From: an uncultured Endozoicomonas sp.
Lineage (GTDB): Bacteria > Pseudomonadota > Gammaproteobacteria > Pseudomonadales > Endozoicomonadaceae
DNA length: 64,000 nucleotides
Direction: 5' to 3'
Assembly (NCBI RefSeq): GCF_947495845.1
Contig: NZ_CANMAO010000006.1
Location: forward strand, 99,667-163,666
Part shown: piece by piece, positions 17,650 through 28,010 of the stretch
Layout of the letters: each line of letters begins with the position of its first letter
Numbering within the stretch: position 1 is the first letter of the stretch
Notes under the pieces: model-generated
The model's database searches: none
The model's input: the letters and a program-made list of their open reading frames with translations, nothing else
Told to the model about the DNA's origin: nothing
Position numbers and translations under genes: made by a program

Positions 17650-19837
17650 CGGCAGGTTTGTTGGCGATGATAGCGAGCGTTTCCATCAAGCGCTCCTGAG
17701 CATTCCGGCGACGCTGGTTGCGTACCGGTTTGTTCTTTTCATACTCGCCATCGCTTTGTAATTGCCAGCTGCGGGTATTGTCGGTGAGATAATAGTCCAG
17801 CTCTTTTTTTACCCGTGCCGCCAGTTTTGGATCTTCAACCGGGAAGCAGGTTTCAATCCGCATATCCAGATTACGGATCATGGCGTCAGCACTGGAGCAA
17901 TAAACCAACGCATCGTCTTCACCATTTTCAAAGTAGTAGATGCGGGTGTGCTCAAGGAACCGCCCAACAATGGATCTGACACGAATATTATCCGACAGCC
18001 CTTCAATGCCGGGCCGGAGACAACAAATACCGCGCACGATCATATCCACCTCAACTCCGGCCTGAGAGGCTTTGTAGAGGGCTCGGATAATATTGGATTC
18101 CGTCAGCGAATTGATTTTGATGATGATACGAGCCGCTTTGCCTTCTTTCGCTCTATTGGTTTCCTGATTGATCAGATCGATCAGGTTTTTCTTCAAGGTA
18201 AATGGCGCATGGAACAGCTTGCGAACACGAACCGCACGGCCCATTCCCGTCAACTGGTGGAAGATCTTATGAACGTCGTTGGTCAGGATCTTGTCACAGG
18301 TGAGCAAGCTGTAATCGGTGTAAAGTCGAGCGTTACCGGCGTGATAGTTTCCGGTACCAAGGTGGGCGTAACGTTGTATCTGTCGTCCTTCCCGGCGAAC
18401 AATCAACATCATTTTAGCGTGGGTTTTATAACCAACCACACCGTACACGACAACGGCGCCTGCTTCCTGTAAACGACGGGCCAGCGCCAGGTTTTCTTCT
18501 TCGTCAAAGCGGGCACGGATTTCTACGACAACCGTCACTTCTTTACCCTGGCGGGCAGCTTCTACGAGAGCGTCCACCATTTCGGAATGAGCGCCGGTAC
18601 GATACAGCGTCTGGCGAATAGCCAAGACATCCGGATCTTTGGCGGCTTGACGCAACATATCCACAACCGGCGTAAACGACTCAAAAGGGTGATGCAGCAG
18701 AATATCTTGCTTGCCCACCAAATCCATTACGTTGTTGCCATGTTTGCGTTTGCTGTGCAGACCTTTTGGATAACCCGGCGTGAATGGAGGAAACGTCAGC
18801 TCTGGTTTATCGTTGGTATCACAGATGGACATCATTCGAGTCAGGTTTACCGGCCCATTCACTCGATACAGTTCTTCTTCCTTCAGACCGAACTCATCCA
18901 GCAGAAAATCCACCAGAGGCTGTGGACAGTTATCCACCACTTCGAGACGTACGGCTTTACCATAACGGCGCGATAGCAATTCACCCTGCAGCGCTTTAGC
19001 AAGATCTTCCACTTCATCTTCCAGATCAAGGTCACTGTTTCGGGTCAGACGAAACTGGTAGCAGCCTTTGATATCCATGCCCGGAAACAGATCTGCCGCA
19101 TGACGGTGAATGATGGAAGAGAGGAAAACGTATTCATTCTCGCGGCCCTCACAAACGTCCGCTGGCATTTTAACAATACGCGGCAGTGAGCGAGGAGCAG
19201 GGATGATCGCCATACCGGTATTACGGCCAAAGGCATCCTTTCCTTCCAGAGAAACAATGAAGCAAAGCAGCTTGTTGGTGAGTCGTGGAAATGGATGAGC
19301 AGGATCCAGTCCGATTGGGCTGATGATGGGCATGACTTCGTGATAGAAGAAGCGCTTGATCCATGCTTGCTGTTTTTCAGAAAGTTCATTCCGGCGCAGA
19401 AAGCGGATGCCTTCCTCTCTTAGGCTTGGCAGAAGACTTTCATTTAGAATCTGGTATTGCAGCTCGACATATTCTTTGGCTTTCTTGCTGATTTCTTTGA
19501 GAACCTGCTGTGGCCCCATACCGTCCAGACCAACCTGTTCACGGGAGAAGTCAACCTGCTGCATCAGTCCGGCAACCCGGATCTCAAAGAATTCATCAAT
19601 ATTGGAACTGAAAATCAGCAGAAAGCGGAATCGCTCAAGCAGCGGGTAGTCATCATTCAGTGCCTGTTGCAGAACCCGGAAGTTAAAAGCCAGATGGCTG
19701 AGTTCACGGTTAATGTAGTAATCCGGGTTTTGATAGTCAGTGAGTTTTGGAGCGGGTGTTTTGGTGGCTACGGGTTCTGTCAGGCCCGATGGCTGGGTCT
19801 GGTTGTCCTGAACATCCGATTGTTGGGGATTATCCAT
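17639..19837 (-). CDS. ppk: Polyphosphate kinase 1
   Basis: The 732-residue protein makes inorganic polyphosphate from ATP. The four-domain Ppk1 layout is visible: N-terminal YINRELSHLAFNFRVL; then DEFFEIRVAG; HHPFESFTPVVDMLRQAA opening the C1 domain; and the two PLD-like histidines His473 (YKTHAKMMLIV) and His492 (YAHLGTGNYH), 19 residues apart as in E. coli Ppk. The extra length over E. coli (688 residues) comes from an N-terminal polar extension of about 35 residues and a basic C-terminal tail (RNQRRRNAQER). It is convergent with the amidase gene. No ppx is adjacent. Confidence 0.95.
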   Translation of the reverse strand: MDNPQQSDVQDNQTQPSGLTEPVATKTPAPKLTDYQNPDYYINRELSHLAFNFRVLQQALNDDYPLLERFRFLLIFSSNIDEFFEIRVAGLMQQVDFSREQVGLDGMGPQQVLKEISKKAKEYVELQYQILNESLLPSLREEGIRFLRRNELSEKQQAWIKRFFYHEVMPIISPIGLDPAHPFPRLTNKLLCFIVSLEGKDAFGRNTGMAIIPAPRSLPRIVKMPADVCEGRENEYVFLSSIIHRHAADLFPGMDIKGCYQFRLTRNSDLDLEDEVEDLAKALQGELLSRRYGKAVRLEVVDNCPQPLVDFLLDEFGLKEEELYRVNGPVNLTRMMSICDTNDKPELTFPPFTPGYPKGLHSKRKHGNNVMDLVGKQDILLHHPFESFTPVVDMLRQAAKDPDVLAIRQTLYRTGAHSEMVDALVEAARQGKEVTVVVEIRARFDEEENLALARRLQEAGAVVVYGVVGYKTHAKMMLIVRREGRQIQRYAHLGTGNYHAGNARLYTDYSLLTCDKILTNDVHKIFHQLTGMGRAVRVRKLFHAPFTLKKNLIDLINQETNRAKEGKAARIIIKINSLTESNIIRALYKASQAGVEVDMIVRGICCLRPGIEGLSDNIRVRSIVGRFLEHTRIYYFENGEDDALVYCSSADAMIRNLDMRIETCFPVEDPKLAARVKKELDYYLTDNTRSWQLQSDGEYEKNKPVRNQRRRNAQERLMETLAIIANKPAATE

Positions 19838-20286
19838 GTGACCTCTGTGTAACGAAAAAAGCCGATAGCAAGATGGTGAAACCGGGCTTTCAGTGAATGC
19901 AGCCTTGTCCGGTTAACAAGCGATTTACTGAGCAAGAAACCTCTGAGCACAAACCCTATGTTGTAACAAACACTGCTTGTGACAAAACAAACGGGACAAT
20001 ATGCTGATCGCGTACTATCTATTTTATTCTAACAGATTTCTGTTGAGAATATTTCAATGTGAACCTTTAATGACGACATTTTCTCTAGTGGCTGATTACT
20101 GACGTAAAGATCGAATAGTTTGGTGGTCTTGAGGCTCTAGTTAGAATTCATCCAGATGGCAGAGGGCTTTGCTCTATACTTCTGTTGCTTGGCAAAAAAC
20201 GGAGTATTTCAATACGATATTGATTAAGCCCAATAGGCTCTTGATGATTAAACCTGACTCAGAGACTTAAATGAGGTGATCGTAAC
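19838..20286. other. Intergenic region upstream of ppk and the cyclase gene
   Basis: No gene is seen in these 449 bases between divergent genes. The part next to ppk includes a GC-rich stretch on the minus strand followed by six Ts just before the ppk start. It might be a weak attenuator, but the stem is poor. The half next to the cyclase gene is AT-rich. A TATACT hexamer occurs at 20175-20180 without a convincing -35. No repeat or known operator was recognised. Confidence 0.4.
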
Positions 20287-21711
20287 ATGAATAACGTTTC
20301 TGTATTTTCTGATTGTGCCAATACAAGCCACTCTCTGTTGCTTCCTCCAAAGAAGCTACCAAAATATTTGTTTCGATCAGTTAGTAAGTCTGGCTCTTCA
20401 CTACCTACAGTGAAGGAAGAATTTGAACTTGACTTGTCTTCATATAAGTCAGCTAGACAGGATGACAAGAAACGCAATATTAAAAAACCACCCGAAACAA
20501 AACCAAGGCGACCCAGTCTGCGCGAACTTCCTGATTTGGACAGTAATGTGTTTGTAGTACAAGATGAAAGACATATGCATCATGTACCCTCTCCTCCGGT
20601 TGTGACAGGCCATCATTTTTTTAAGAAAGCCGTTACAACAGTTGTGAGCGCTAACCATTTCATCAAACTGTTGAAGCACGAATCATCCCTTCTTGTTAAA
20701 CACATTCTGTTTGGTCTGGATGCAGTAGCAAGGTATGAAAATCAGGGCATTCCAAGAAACTATCTGGAAAAAATACAGGAAGAAGTTGATGAACTGAACA
20801 TTATCCTGGGTCTTCGCCCCTTCGAAAGCATATGCAAGCCACTTCTTTTTGAGGGGTTTGCCTCCAAGGGTTTAAACATAAAAACTAAAAGCTCCAATTG
20901 GGGGCCTATGGCTGGACTTATTCCCGTTGATCAGAACTTCAGCAAGTTGGCAGGTAATGTTACAAAAGTTACAGCATTTAATGCACTCAGTAAGCAGCTA
21001 GTCAACTCAGGTATTGTTAAAGTAGAGCAGTTGGAAATATCCGATCAGCGGCGAGAAGAGTTAAGTCGTCTTGGTTTCTTAATAGATATTGTTGAGATTG
21101 ATGCGATTCCAAATTTCAAGAAAGGACTGAAATTTAATTCACGTTCTCCCGCTGGAGAGCAGGTTACCTTTGAGGCGTTTCAGAACAGTGAGGGAAACTG
21201 GGTTGTCTATTCCGGTAGCGGAGAATCTCGGCACAAACTCGACGTCATTAATGTGATAGCAGATTTCGATATTCTGTTCATTCATGCCCATTATGATGAC
21301 GTGGATTTCTCTAAAGAAGATAAAGTACTGGCAGCGGATGATGAAATGGGCGTTGTGTCTCTAAGGAAGAAAAGAGTTATTCAGGCATTGAATCAGAAAT
21401 TGGATCGAGGGGAAGGGAAAAATATGTTCCATCATGGCGCCGATACGGAAAACCCGGCAACTGAGCTGGATGCTGATTTACCCGCGACCATTTTTATTGC
21501 AAAACAGTGGCAAAGTGCCATGGGCATTTACCAGCAGTCCCCTTTGCTTATTAAAACCAAAGAGGAGCTAAAAAAATTCTATTTAACGATGGAAAATGCA
21601 GGTTTCAGAGTCGATGTGAATCCTCTCTGGAAAGAACTTAAAGGTGTGGCTACTGCGGTGATCAATGACAGAAAGCAGAAGTTTGAGCACAGCGGGAGCC
21701 CTTTGACCTGA
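20287..21711 (+). CDS. CyaA/ExoY/edema-factor-type nucleotidyl cyclase (putative translocated effector)
   Basis: The 474-residue protein has a polar N-terminal region (about 1-150) and then a class II adenylyl cyclase catalytic core. Residues 189-222 read EGFASKGLNIKT, KSSNWGPMAG and LIPVDQNFSKL in sequence, closely following Bordetella CyaA around Lys58 and Lys65; here Lys194 and Lys201 keep the seven-residue spacing. Asp326 and Asp328 (ADFDILFI) match the metal-binding Asp188/Asp190. His383 and Asn389 (HHGADTENPATE) match His298 and Asn304. The distance from the second Lys to the first Asp is 125 residues against 123 in CyaA. These enzymes make cAMP or cGMP inside host cells after activation by calmodulin or actin. 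There is no signal peptide, pore domain or RTX repeat, so an ExoY-like injected protein is more likely than a CyaA-type toxin. The gene sits alone between ppk and hemB. Confidence 0.88.
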   Translation: MNNVSVFSDCANTSHSLLLPPKKLPKYLFRSVSKSGSSLPTVKEEFELDLSSYKSARQDDKKRNIKKPPETKPRRPSLRELPDLDSNVFVVQDERHMHHVPSPPVVTGHHFFKKAVTTVVSANHFIKLLKHESSLLVKHILFGLDAVARYENQGIPRNYLEKIQEEVDELNIILGLRPFESICKPLLFEGFASKGLNIKTKSSNWGPMAGLIPVDQNFSKLAGNVTKVTAFNALSKQLVNSGIVKVEQLEISDQRREELSRLGFLIDIVEIDAIPNFKKGLKFNSRSPAGEQVTFEAFQNSEGNWVVYSGSGESRHKLDVINVIADFDILFIHAHYDDVDFSKEDKVLAADDEMGVVSLRKKRVIQALNQKLDRGEGKNMFHHGADTENPATELDADLPATIFIAKQWQSAMGIYQQSPLLIKTKEELKKFYLTMENAGFRVDVNPLWKELKGVATAVINDRKQKFEHSGSPLT

Positions 21712-21723
21712 TCACCGCTATCA

Positions 21724-22767
<1,044 letters not shown>

Positions 22768-22834
22768 TCATTCATCAAGATCGCTGGCATTATAAGTGAA
22801 ATAACGTACAAATTCCCTCGAATTGGAAAGCACT

Positions 22835-24955
22835 ATGAATCAGAAAAAATGGATCCTGCTTGCAGTGCTGGTGATTGCCATTGCTGCATTTTATGGGCTG
22901 GATGGCCAGCAGTATCTGAATCGAGATTTCTTTCAGGGGTTGTATCAGGATAACCCAGCACTGACCGCCGGAATTTTCTTTGCGCTCTATGTGGCGGTGA
23001 CAGGGCTTTCTTTGCCCGGTGCAGCCATTCTTACGCTGGTTGGCGGTGCTATTTTTGGCTTGCTGCCAGGGCTGCTGCTGGTGTCGTTCGCCAGCACGTT
23101 GGGCGCTACGTTGGCATTCATCTTCTCGAGAACCTTGCTGAGAGACTGGGTAGAGAGCAAGTTTTCTGGCTACCTTGGCACCATTAATAAAGGTGTCGAG
23201 AAAGACGGCGCCTTTTATCTGGCGACGCTAAGACTGATTCCCGCCGTTCCCTTTTTCGTGATCAATCTCGTTATGGGACTGACCGCTATGCGAGCCTGGA
23301 CTTTTGCCTGGGTCAGTCAATTAGGGATGTTGCCAGGCACTGCGGTTTTCGTGAATGCTGGCGTTCAGCTTGGTTTGGTTGAAGAGTTATCGTTCAAAGG
23401 CATTTTAACGCCGGGTTTGATTGCCTCTTTTGTACTGCTGGGTATTTTCCCCTGGATAGCCAAAGCCGTGATGGAAACTTTGCGCCGTCGTCGTGTTTAC
23501 AGCGCTTTCCAGAAACCCAAAACCTTTGATAATAATCTGACGGTGATTGGCGCTGGTTCCGCCGGGCTGGTCAGCAGTTACATTGCGGCTGCCGTAAAAG
23601 CCAAAGTTTCTCTGATTGAAAAACACAAAATGGGCGGCGACTGCCTCAACACCGGTTGTGTACCCAGCAAAGCGTTGATTCGATCGGCCAAAATGGCTCA
23701 CTACCTTAAGCGTGCCGACGAGTTCGGTCTCGAACAGGTTGCTGGTGATGTGAATTTTCGAAAAGTTATGGAACGGGTTCAGGATGTTATTAAACAGGTA
23801 GAGCCCCACGACTCCATCGAGCGTTATTCAGGTTTGGGTGTTGATTGTGTTACTGGTACTGCCAAGGTTATTAGCCCTTGGGAGGTAGAAGTCGATGGTC
23901 AACGGGTTCGAACCAAAAATATTATTATTGCCAGTGGCGGCAGGCCTTTTGTTCCTCAGTTAGAGGGTCTTGAGCATATTCACTACTACACGTCGGATAC
24001 CATCTGGGAACTCCGTGAAAACCCCGGTCGTATGCTGGTGGTGGGTGGTGGTCCTATTGGCTGTGAGTTGGCTCAAGCGTTCAACCGTTTAGGGGTTCAG
24101 GTTACTCAGGTTGACCACGGCAGTCGCCTGTTACACCGTGAAGATGAAGATGTTTCCGAGCTGGTGATGGAGCAGTTCATCCATGATGGTGTGGATTTAC
24201 GGCTCGGTCATGAAGCGCAGGCCTTCAGAAATGACAATGGCCGACAGTATCTGGAAGCCAGTGTTCAAGGACAAATCGTAGAAATTGATTTCGATGTTGT
24301 GCTATTTGCCACCGGGCGGCAAGCCAATACCAGCAACCTTGGGCTTGAGAATCTGGGCATAGAGCTAACTGCCCGTGGCACCATCGCGGTGAACGATTAT
24401 CTGCAAACCCGCTTCCCCAATATATACGCCTGTGGTGACGTTGCAGGGCCTTATCAGTTTACCCACACCGCCGCTCACCAAGCCTGGTTCTGTGCTGTTA
24501 ATGCGCTATTTGGGCGCTTTAAAAAATTCAAAGTGGATTATTCGGTGATCCCATGGTGCACCTTTACTGACCCTGAAGTGGCGAGAGTCGGCTTAAATGA
24601 ACAGGAAGCGCAAGAGCAGGGCATTGCCTACGAAGTGACCAAATATGGAATTGATGACCTTGATCGTGCCATTGCTGATGAAGAAGCTCGAGGGTTTGTG
24701 AAAGTTCTCACCGTGCCAGGTAAGGATAAAATTCTTGGTGTCACCATTGTTGGTTATCATGCCGGAGAGCTGATCACAGAATACATCAGCGCTATGAAAC
24801 ATGGCCTGGGCATGAACAAAATCCTTGGAACCATCCATATTTACCCAACACTCAGCGAAGCGAACAAGTTTGCTGCCGGTGAATGGAAGAGGGCTCATGC
24901 CCCTGAAAAGGTGCTGGAATGGGTGGGGAAATATCACCGCTGGATGCGGCGCTGA
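22835..24955 (+). CDS. Fused TVP38/TMEM64 membrane protein and mercuric reductase-like flavoprotein
   Basis: The 706-residue product joins two units. Residues 1 to about 225 form a VTT/TVP38 membrane domain, with LPGAAILTLVGGAIFGLLPG and a re-entrant region ending RLIPAVPFFVINLVMGLT. Residues 235-700 form a pyridine nucleotide-disulfide oxidoreductase: FAD motif GAGSAGLV, redox-active Cys270 and Cys275 (GGDCLNTGCVPSKAL), NAD(P) motif VVGGGPIGCELA, FAD motif ACGDVAGPY, and a C-terminal dimerisation domain. The C-terminal double-Cys of true mercuric reductase is absent. Such fusions occur in several Gammaproteobacteria; the substrate is not established. The ATG at 22835 is preferred over the TTG at 22823 because GGAAAG precedes it. 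Confidence 0.85.
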   Translation: MNQKKWILLAVLVIAIAAFYGLDGQQYLNRDFFQGLYQDNPALTAGIFFALYVAVTGLSLPGAAILTLVGGAIFGLLPGLLLVSFASTLGATLAFIFSRTLLRDWVESKFSGYLGTINKGVEKDGAFYLATLRLIPAVPFFVINLVMGLTAMRAWTFAWVSQLGMLPGTAVFVNAGVQLGLVEELSFKGILTPGLIASFVLLGIFPWIAKAVMETLRRRRVYSAFQKPKTFDNNLTVIGAGSAGLVSSYIAAAVKAKVSLIEKHKMGGDCLNTGCVPSKALIRSAKMAHYLKRADEFGLEQVAGDVNFRKVMERVQDVIKQVEPHDSIERYSGLGVDCVTGTAKVISPWEVEVDGQRVRTKNIIIASGGRPFVPQLEGLEHIHYYTSDTIWELRENPGRMLVVGGGPIGCELAQAFNRLGVQVTQVDHGSRLLHREDEDVSELVMEQFIHDGVDLRLGHEAQAFRNDNGRQYLEASVQGQIVEIDFDVVLFATGRQANTSNLGLENLGIELTARGTIAVNDYLQTRFPNIYACGDVAGPYQFTHTAAHQAWFCAVNALFGRFKKFKVDYSVIPWCTFTDPEVARVGLNEQEAQEQGIAYEVTKYGIDDLDRAIADEEARGFVKVLTVPGKDKILGVTIVGYHAGELITEYISAMKHGLGMNKILGTIHIYPTLSEANKFAAGEWKRAHAPEKVLEWVGKYHRWMRR

Positions 24956-25033
24956 AAAGTGTGAAGCAGTTGCTGGCGATACCGGCCAGCAATGCCTAAG
25001 CTTAAGGGGTCTATATCAGCAAAGGGATGTTGA

Positions 25034-25759
25034 ATGAACGACCCCGACCCGTCAGGCAACGGTTCGATAATCGAGCAATCTTCAGAACAAAAACCTGCCC
25101 TTAAACCTTCCGTCTATAATGATTCAAACCATGACGACGAGAAGAAAATACTCGCAGAATTAAAGGATATCCTGAAAAGCTGTCACGGTATTCTGGACAG
25201 CAGCTCTGCAACATTAAAAGAGAGCGTTCAATCAAGTAATCATACCCTTCGAACAAAGATCAGAAGCCTTCTCCCTCTTTCGCTATATAAGTTTTTTAGC
25301 CGACAGAAACCGATTCATGACCAGAAAAAGCTGGGTTCCATGATTGCGCTTTTTGAGGAGAAAAATCAGGCAGCCTGGCAGAAATTAGGTGAGGCTCGTG
25401 CCGAAGGTGTTGGCGAAAAGAGCCTGCGCAGTTTGCAGCTGGAATGTGAACAGACACAGCTCTGGCTGGATCTCTTGGAAGGAAGAGGTGCTTCACAGGT
25501 AACCGCAGATCGTTCGCAGGTTGTGGAAAACCTGAAAGCCTGCGTGTTGGCCGAAACAGACGATGAATTTCAGCAGGCTGATGTCGCTTTTCATCAGGCG
25601 GTGCATGAAATGAAAATATCGACCGCTCATGAAACCGACCTTAAAGGTGAATTGCAGGCCATGAAAGCAGCTTCTGATGATGAATTGAAAGAGTTCGAGA
25701 AAATGTTAATTGATGAGGCGTCGGCACTCGAAGCTTATCGTCGTTATGGGTCAAAATAG
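25034..25759 (+). CDS. Hypothetical coiled-coil protein, 241 aa
   Basis: I do not recognise this protein. It is soluble and charged, with no signal peptide or membrane helix. The first 35 residues are polar and Ser/Pro/Asn-rich; the rest is strongly helical with coiled-coil-like spacing (KKILAELKDILKSC, ELQAMKAASDDELKEFEKML). A short basic stretch, LPLSLYKFFSRQK, lies in the middle. It starts 78 bases after the TVP38-oxidoreductase gene and ends 137 bases before another unknown coiled-coil gene at 25897. Both share a disordered N-terminus and helical C-terminus, so both are candidate exported or effector-type proteins, but nothing decides this. Confidence 0.55.
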   Translation: MNDPDPSGNGSIIEQSSEQKPALKPSVYNDSNHDDEKKILAELKDILKSCHGILDSSSATLKESVQSSNHTLRTKIRSLLPLSLYKFFSRQKPIHDQKKLGSMIALFEEKNQAAWQKLGEARAEGVGEKSLRSLQLECEQTQLWLDLLEGRGASQVTADRSQVVENLKACVLAETDDEFQQADVAFHQAVHEMKISTAHETDLKGELQAMKAASDDELKEFEKMLIDEASALEAYRRYGSK

Positions 25760-25896
25760 TCTATAGATGAACTTAAAATCAGATAATTGAATAGAGTTTG
25801 TAGTCATGTGATTGTTATGTCTAATCGATACATGCTCTGTCGAATACTGCTGTAATAATGATCTACGCCGATCATTGGTTTTTCTATAGGGGTCAT

Positions 25897-26616
25897 ATGC
25901 CATTCAGTGTAATTACATCATTTTTCCGATCAATTTTTTCTGATGGCGCAGACAATAAAAAAGAAGCTCAGACTGAAGCCAGTAGAGAGGCAGAGCATCG
26001 CCATAAGGATAGGGGTGTCTCAATGCATTCAAATAGAGGCCTGAAACTGATCCGTGGTAATCAGGATAGGCATCCTCCTGAAGACAAAGCAAAAAATGGA
26101 ATTTATAGTCGTAAGACATCTGAGCAATCAGTTTTGAGAGGGCCGGTGAACATATTCAGTGTGTCGGGAAAAATTTCCGAATCAGAAATTGATACTTCAT
26201 CTTCGAAAAGAAACTCTGTTGATTCAGGGATCGGTTTCATGGGTGCTCATGATTCAAAAAAAGACGAATCTTTACGTGATGAGCAGTCAACACCTGAGGA
26301 GGATTTCCGGTTTTACACCTTATGTGATCATAGTCGTCTATTATTTAAAATTGACTCGCTTAAAATTGATAACCTTAGACTTAAAGATAGGAATCGACAA
26401 CTTTCTGAAATCGTCGAAAGTCAAAAAAGCGAAAATAGTTTTCAAGTCAACCTACTTGAAAGTGCTTCAGATTATATCAATGAGCTATATAGAGACTGCT
26501 TGCATCAGAAGGGTGTAATAAAATATTTGCAAAGTAACCCTCCGGCATGCCCAAAATGCTTAACAAATAGTAGGAGTGTTACCGGTGCTGAAAATAGAAT
26601 GGTGACCTTAGTCTAA
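25897..26616 (+). CDS. Hypothetical protein with central coiled coil and CxxC, 239 aa
   Basis: I do not recognise this protein. The start is set at the ATG at 25897, which follows AGGGG by four bases; an upstream in-frame start at 25858 lacks a ribosome site. The N-terminus MPFSVITSFFRSIFS is mildly hydrophobic and amphipathic. Residues 20-120 are Ser/Lys/Glu-rich and likely disordered. Residues 130-190 form a coiled coil (LLFKIDSLKIDNLRLKDRN). Near the C-terminus ACPKCL gives a single CxxC. The gene is AT-rich compared with the convergent nemA that follows. Confidence 0.5.
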   Translation: MPFSVITSFFRSIFSDGADNKKEAQTEASREAEHRHKDRGVSMHSNRGLKLIRGNQDRHPPEDKAKNGIYSRKTSEQSVLRGPVNIFSVSGKISESEIDTSSSKRNSVDSGIGFMGAHDSKKDESLRDEQSTPEEDFRFYTLCDHSRLLFKIDSLKIDNLRLKDRNRQLSEIVESQKSENSFQVNLLESASDYINELYRDCLHQKGVIKYLQSNPPACPKCLTNSRSVTGAENRMVTLV

Positions 26617-26650
26617 AGTGAAATATGTTGCAGTAGTCAACTGCTGACAA

Positions 26651-26695
26651 ATAAAAATAGCGACACCACCCTTTAAGATAAGGGCAATATCGCTA
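26651..26695 (-). terminator. Rho-independent terminator of the nemA-like gene
   Basis: TAGCGA (26658-26663) pairs with TCGCTA (26690-26695), and an inner stem CCCTT/AAGGG (26669-26673, 26680-26684) stacks inside. On the minus strand the hairpin is followed directly by TTTTTAT (26657-26651). This fits termination of the gene whose stop is at 26713. Confidence 0.7.
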
Positions 26696-26712
26696 ATCAG
26701 TTCATGCAACCT

Positions 26713-27816
26713 TTACATGGCTGCCTGATATTCACAATAATCCGTCAACCCTTGCTCAGCTCCACCAAACAACGTTGCAGGATCGTGATCCGCTAAAGCG
26801 TAGCCATGTCTGATGCGCTCTGGCAGATCAGGGTTTGCTACATAGGGGCGCCCAAAACCAATCATATCCGCAAGACCATCAGCAACAGTTTTTTGTGCTT
26901 TTTCTGCGTCATACTTACCCGCATAAATCAAAACGCCAGAAAATGCTTTACGCACCGCGTGTTTAAATGAATTCGGAGTTTCCGGAGCATCATCCCAATC
27001 CACTTCGGCAATGTGCAAGTACACAATATTGTGCTTATTCAACAATGCCGCCGCAGCGGTATAGGTCTCTGCAGGCGTTGCATCCACAGTACCGTTCAGA
27101 GAAGTAAACGGCGCAAGACGTACGCCAACTCGATCTTCGCCAATAGCTTCAACCAGAGCAGAAACGACTTCATTCAGAAAGCGCAGACGGTTTTCAATGC
27201 TGCCGCCATATTCATCAGTACGGTTGTTAGCTTCAGAATCAATAAACTGATTGACCAGATATCCATTGGCAGCATGAAGCTCGATGCCATCAAAGCCAGC
27301 GTCAATTGCGTTCAAAGACGCCTGACGGTACTGAGCAATCACCATTTGGATATCTGCTTTGGTCATTTCACGGGGTTCGACTACGTCCACAAAGCCAGGC
27401 TCCTGGGTGCCATTGTCGATAAAAACTTTCACGCCTTCAGCTTTAAGCGCTGAAGAAGAGATCGGTTGCTCACCACCAATATTGTCTGGATGCGTGACTC
27501 GACCAACGTGCCAAAGCTGGGCAAAAATCACACCGCCTTTTTCATGAACAGCCGCTGTCGTTTTTCTCCAGCCATCAATCTGCGCTTGTGTATAAATACC
27601 CGGTGTCCAGGCGTAACCCTGACCCATTGGCGAGATCTGAGTGCCTTCGGCAACAATCAATCCGGCCGATGCTCGCTGAGCATAGTAAGTTGCCATTATC
27701 TCATTCGCTTCATTACCTGGCTGTGTGGCACGGGAGCGAGTCATCGGAGGCATGACAATTCGGTTGTTCAGAGTATGGCGACCCAGCTGCAAAGGCTGAA
27801 ATAATGTATTGGTCAT
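26713..27816 (-). CDS. nemA: Old Yellow Enzyme, NemA-like alkene reductase
   Basis: The 367-residue FMN protein has the Old Yellow Enzyme landmarks. It opens LFQPLQLGRHTLNNRIVMPPMTRSRA. The substrate-binding HxxN pair lies in ELHAANGYLVNQF, followed by NNRTDEYGGSIENR and the FMN-binding GFGRPYVANPDLPER. These enzymes reduce activated C=C bonds, N-ethylmaleimide or nitro groups with NADPH. Its terminator lies just downstream, and an AT-rich 12-bp inverted repeat lies about 100 bases upstream. No NemR-type regulator is next to it. Confidence 0.9.
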   Translation of the reverse strand: MTNTLFQPLQLGRHTLNNRIVMPPMTRSRATQPGNEANEIMATYYAQRASAGLIVAEGTQISPMGQGYAWTPGIYTQAQIDGWRKTTAAVHEKGGVIFAQLWHVGRVTHPDNIGGEQPISSSALKAEGVKVFIDNGTQEPGFVDVVEPREMTKADIQMVIAQYRQASLNAIDAGFDGIELHAANGYLVNQFIDSEANNRTDEYGGSIENRLRFLNEVVSALVEAIGEDRVGVRLAPFTSLNGTVDATPAETYTAAAALLNKHNIVYLHIAEVDWDDAPETPNSFKHAVRKAFSGVLIYAGKYDAEKAQKTVADGLADMIGFGRPYVANPDLPERIRHGYALADHDPATLFGGAEQGLTDYCEYQAAM

Positions 27817-27913
27817 TGCGATATTGCCTGTTATTCAATGTGGTAGAACGCGATAAGAAAAAACGATTCTGCAGCCAGAAAATGAGACAATAATAAAGAT
27901 TTGGCGAGGCATT

Positions 27914-27950
27914 AAATAATTATCATTTTTTCTTATTTTGATAATTATTT
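27914..27950. promoter_or_regulatory. Perfect 12-bp inverted repeat upstream of the nemA-like gene
   Basis: AAATAATTATCA (27914-27925) and TGATAATTATTT (27939-27950) are exact reverse complements around 13 bases. The gap lies between the stop of the acylase gene and the start of the nemA-like gene, both on the minus strand. No T-run follows on the minus strand, so an operator for the reductase is likelier than a terminator. The GATAAT-like half-sites vaguely recall Fur boxes. Confidence 0.45.
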
Positions 27951-28010
27951 GTTATGGCGACAGCTTTGGAGAATGCAGTTCAAAGACGACGCCATAATCA
28001 ATATTTGCTA

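Noticed and set aside
17762..18472. 236-residue open frame antisense to ppk
   Set aside because: It lies wholly within the strongly supported ppk gene on the opposite strand and has no domain or ribosome site of note.
22823..24955. Mercuric reductase as the product name of the TVP38 fusion
   Set aside because: No MerA C-terminal double-cysteine and no mer genes nearby; only the general disulfide-oxidoreductase fold is supported.
26215..26260. Host phosphodegron (DSGxxS) mimic in the unknown protein at 25897
   Set aside because: The sequence reads SVDSGIGFMG; the second Ser required by the motif is missing.
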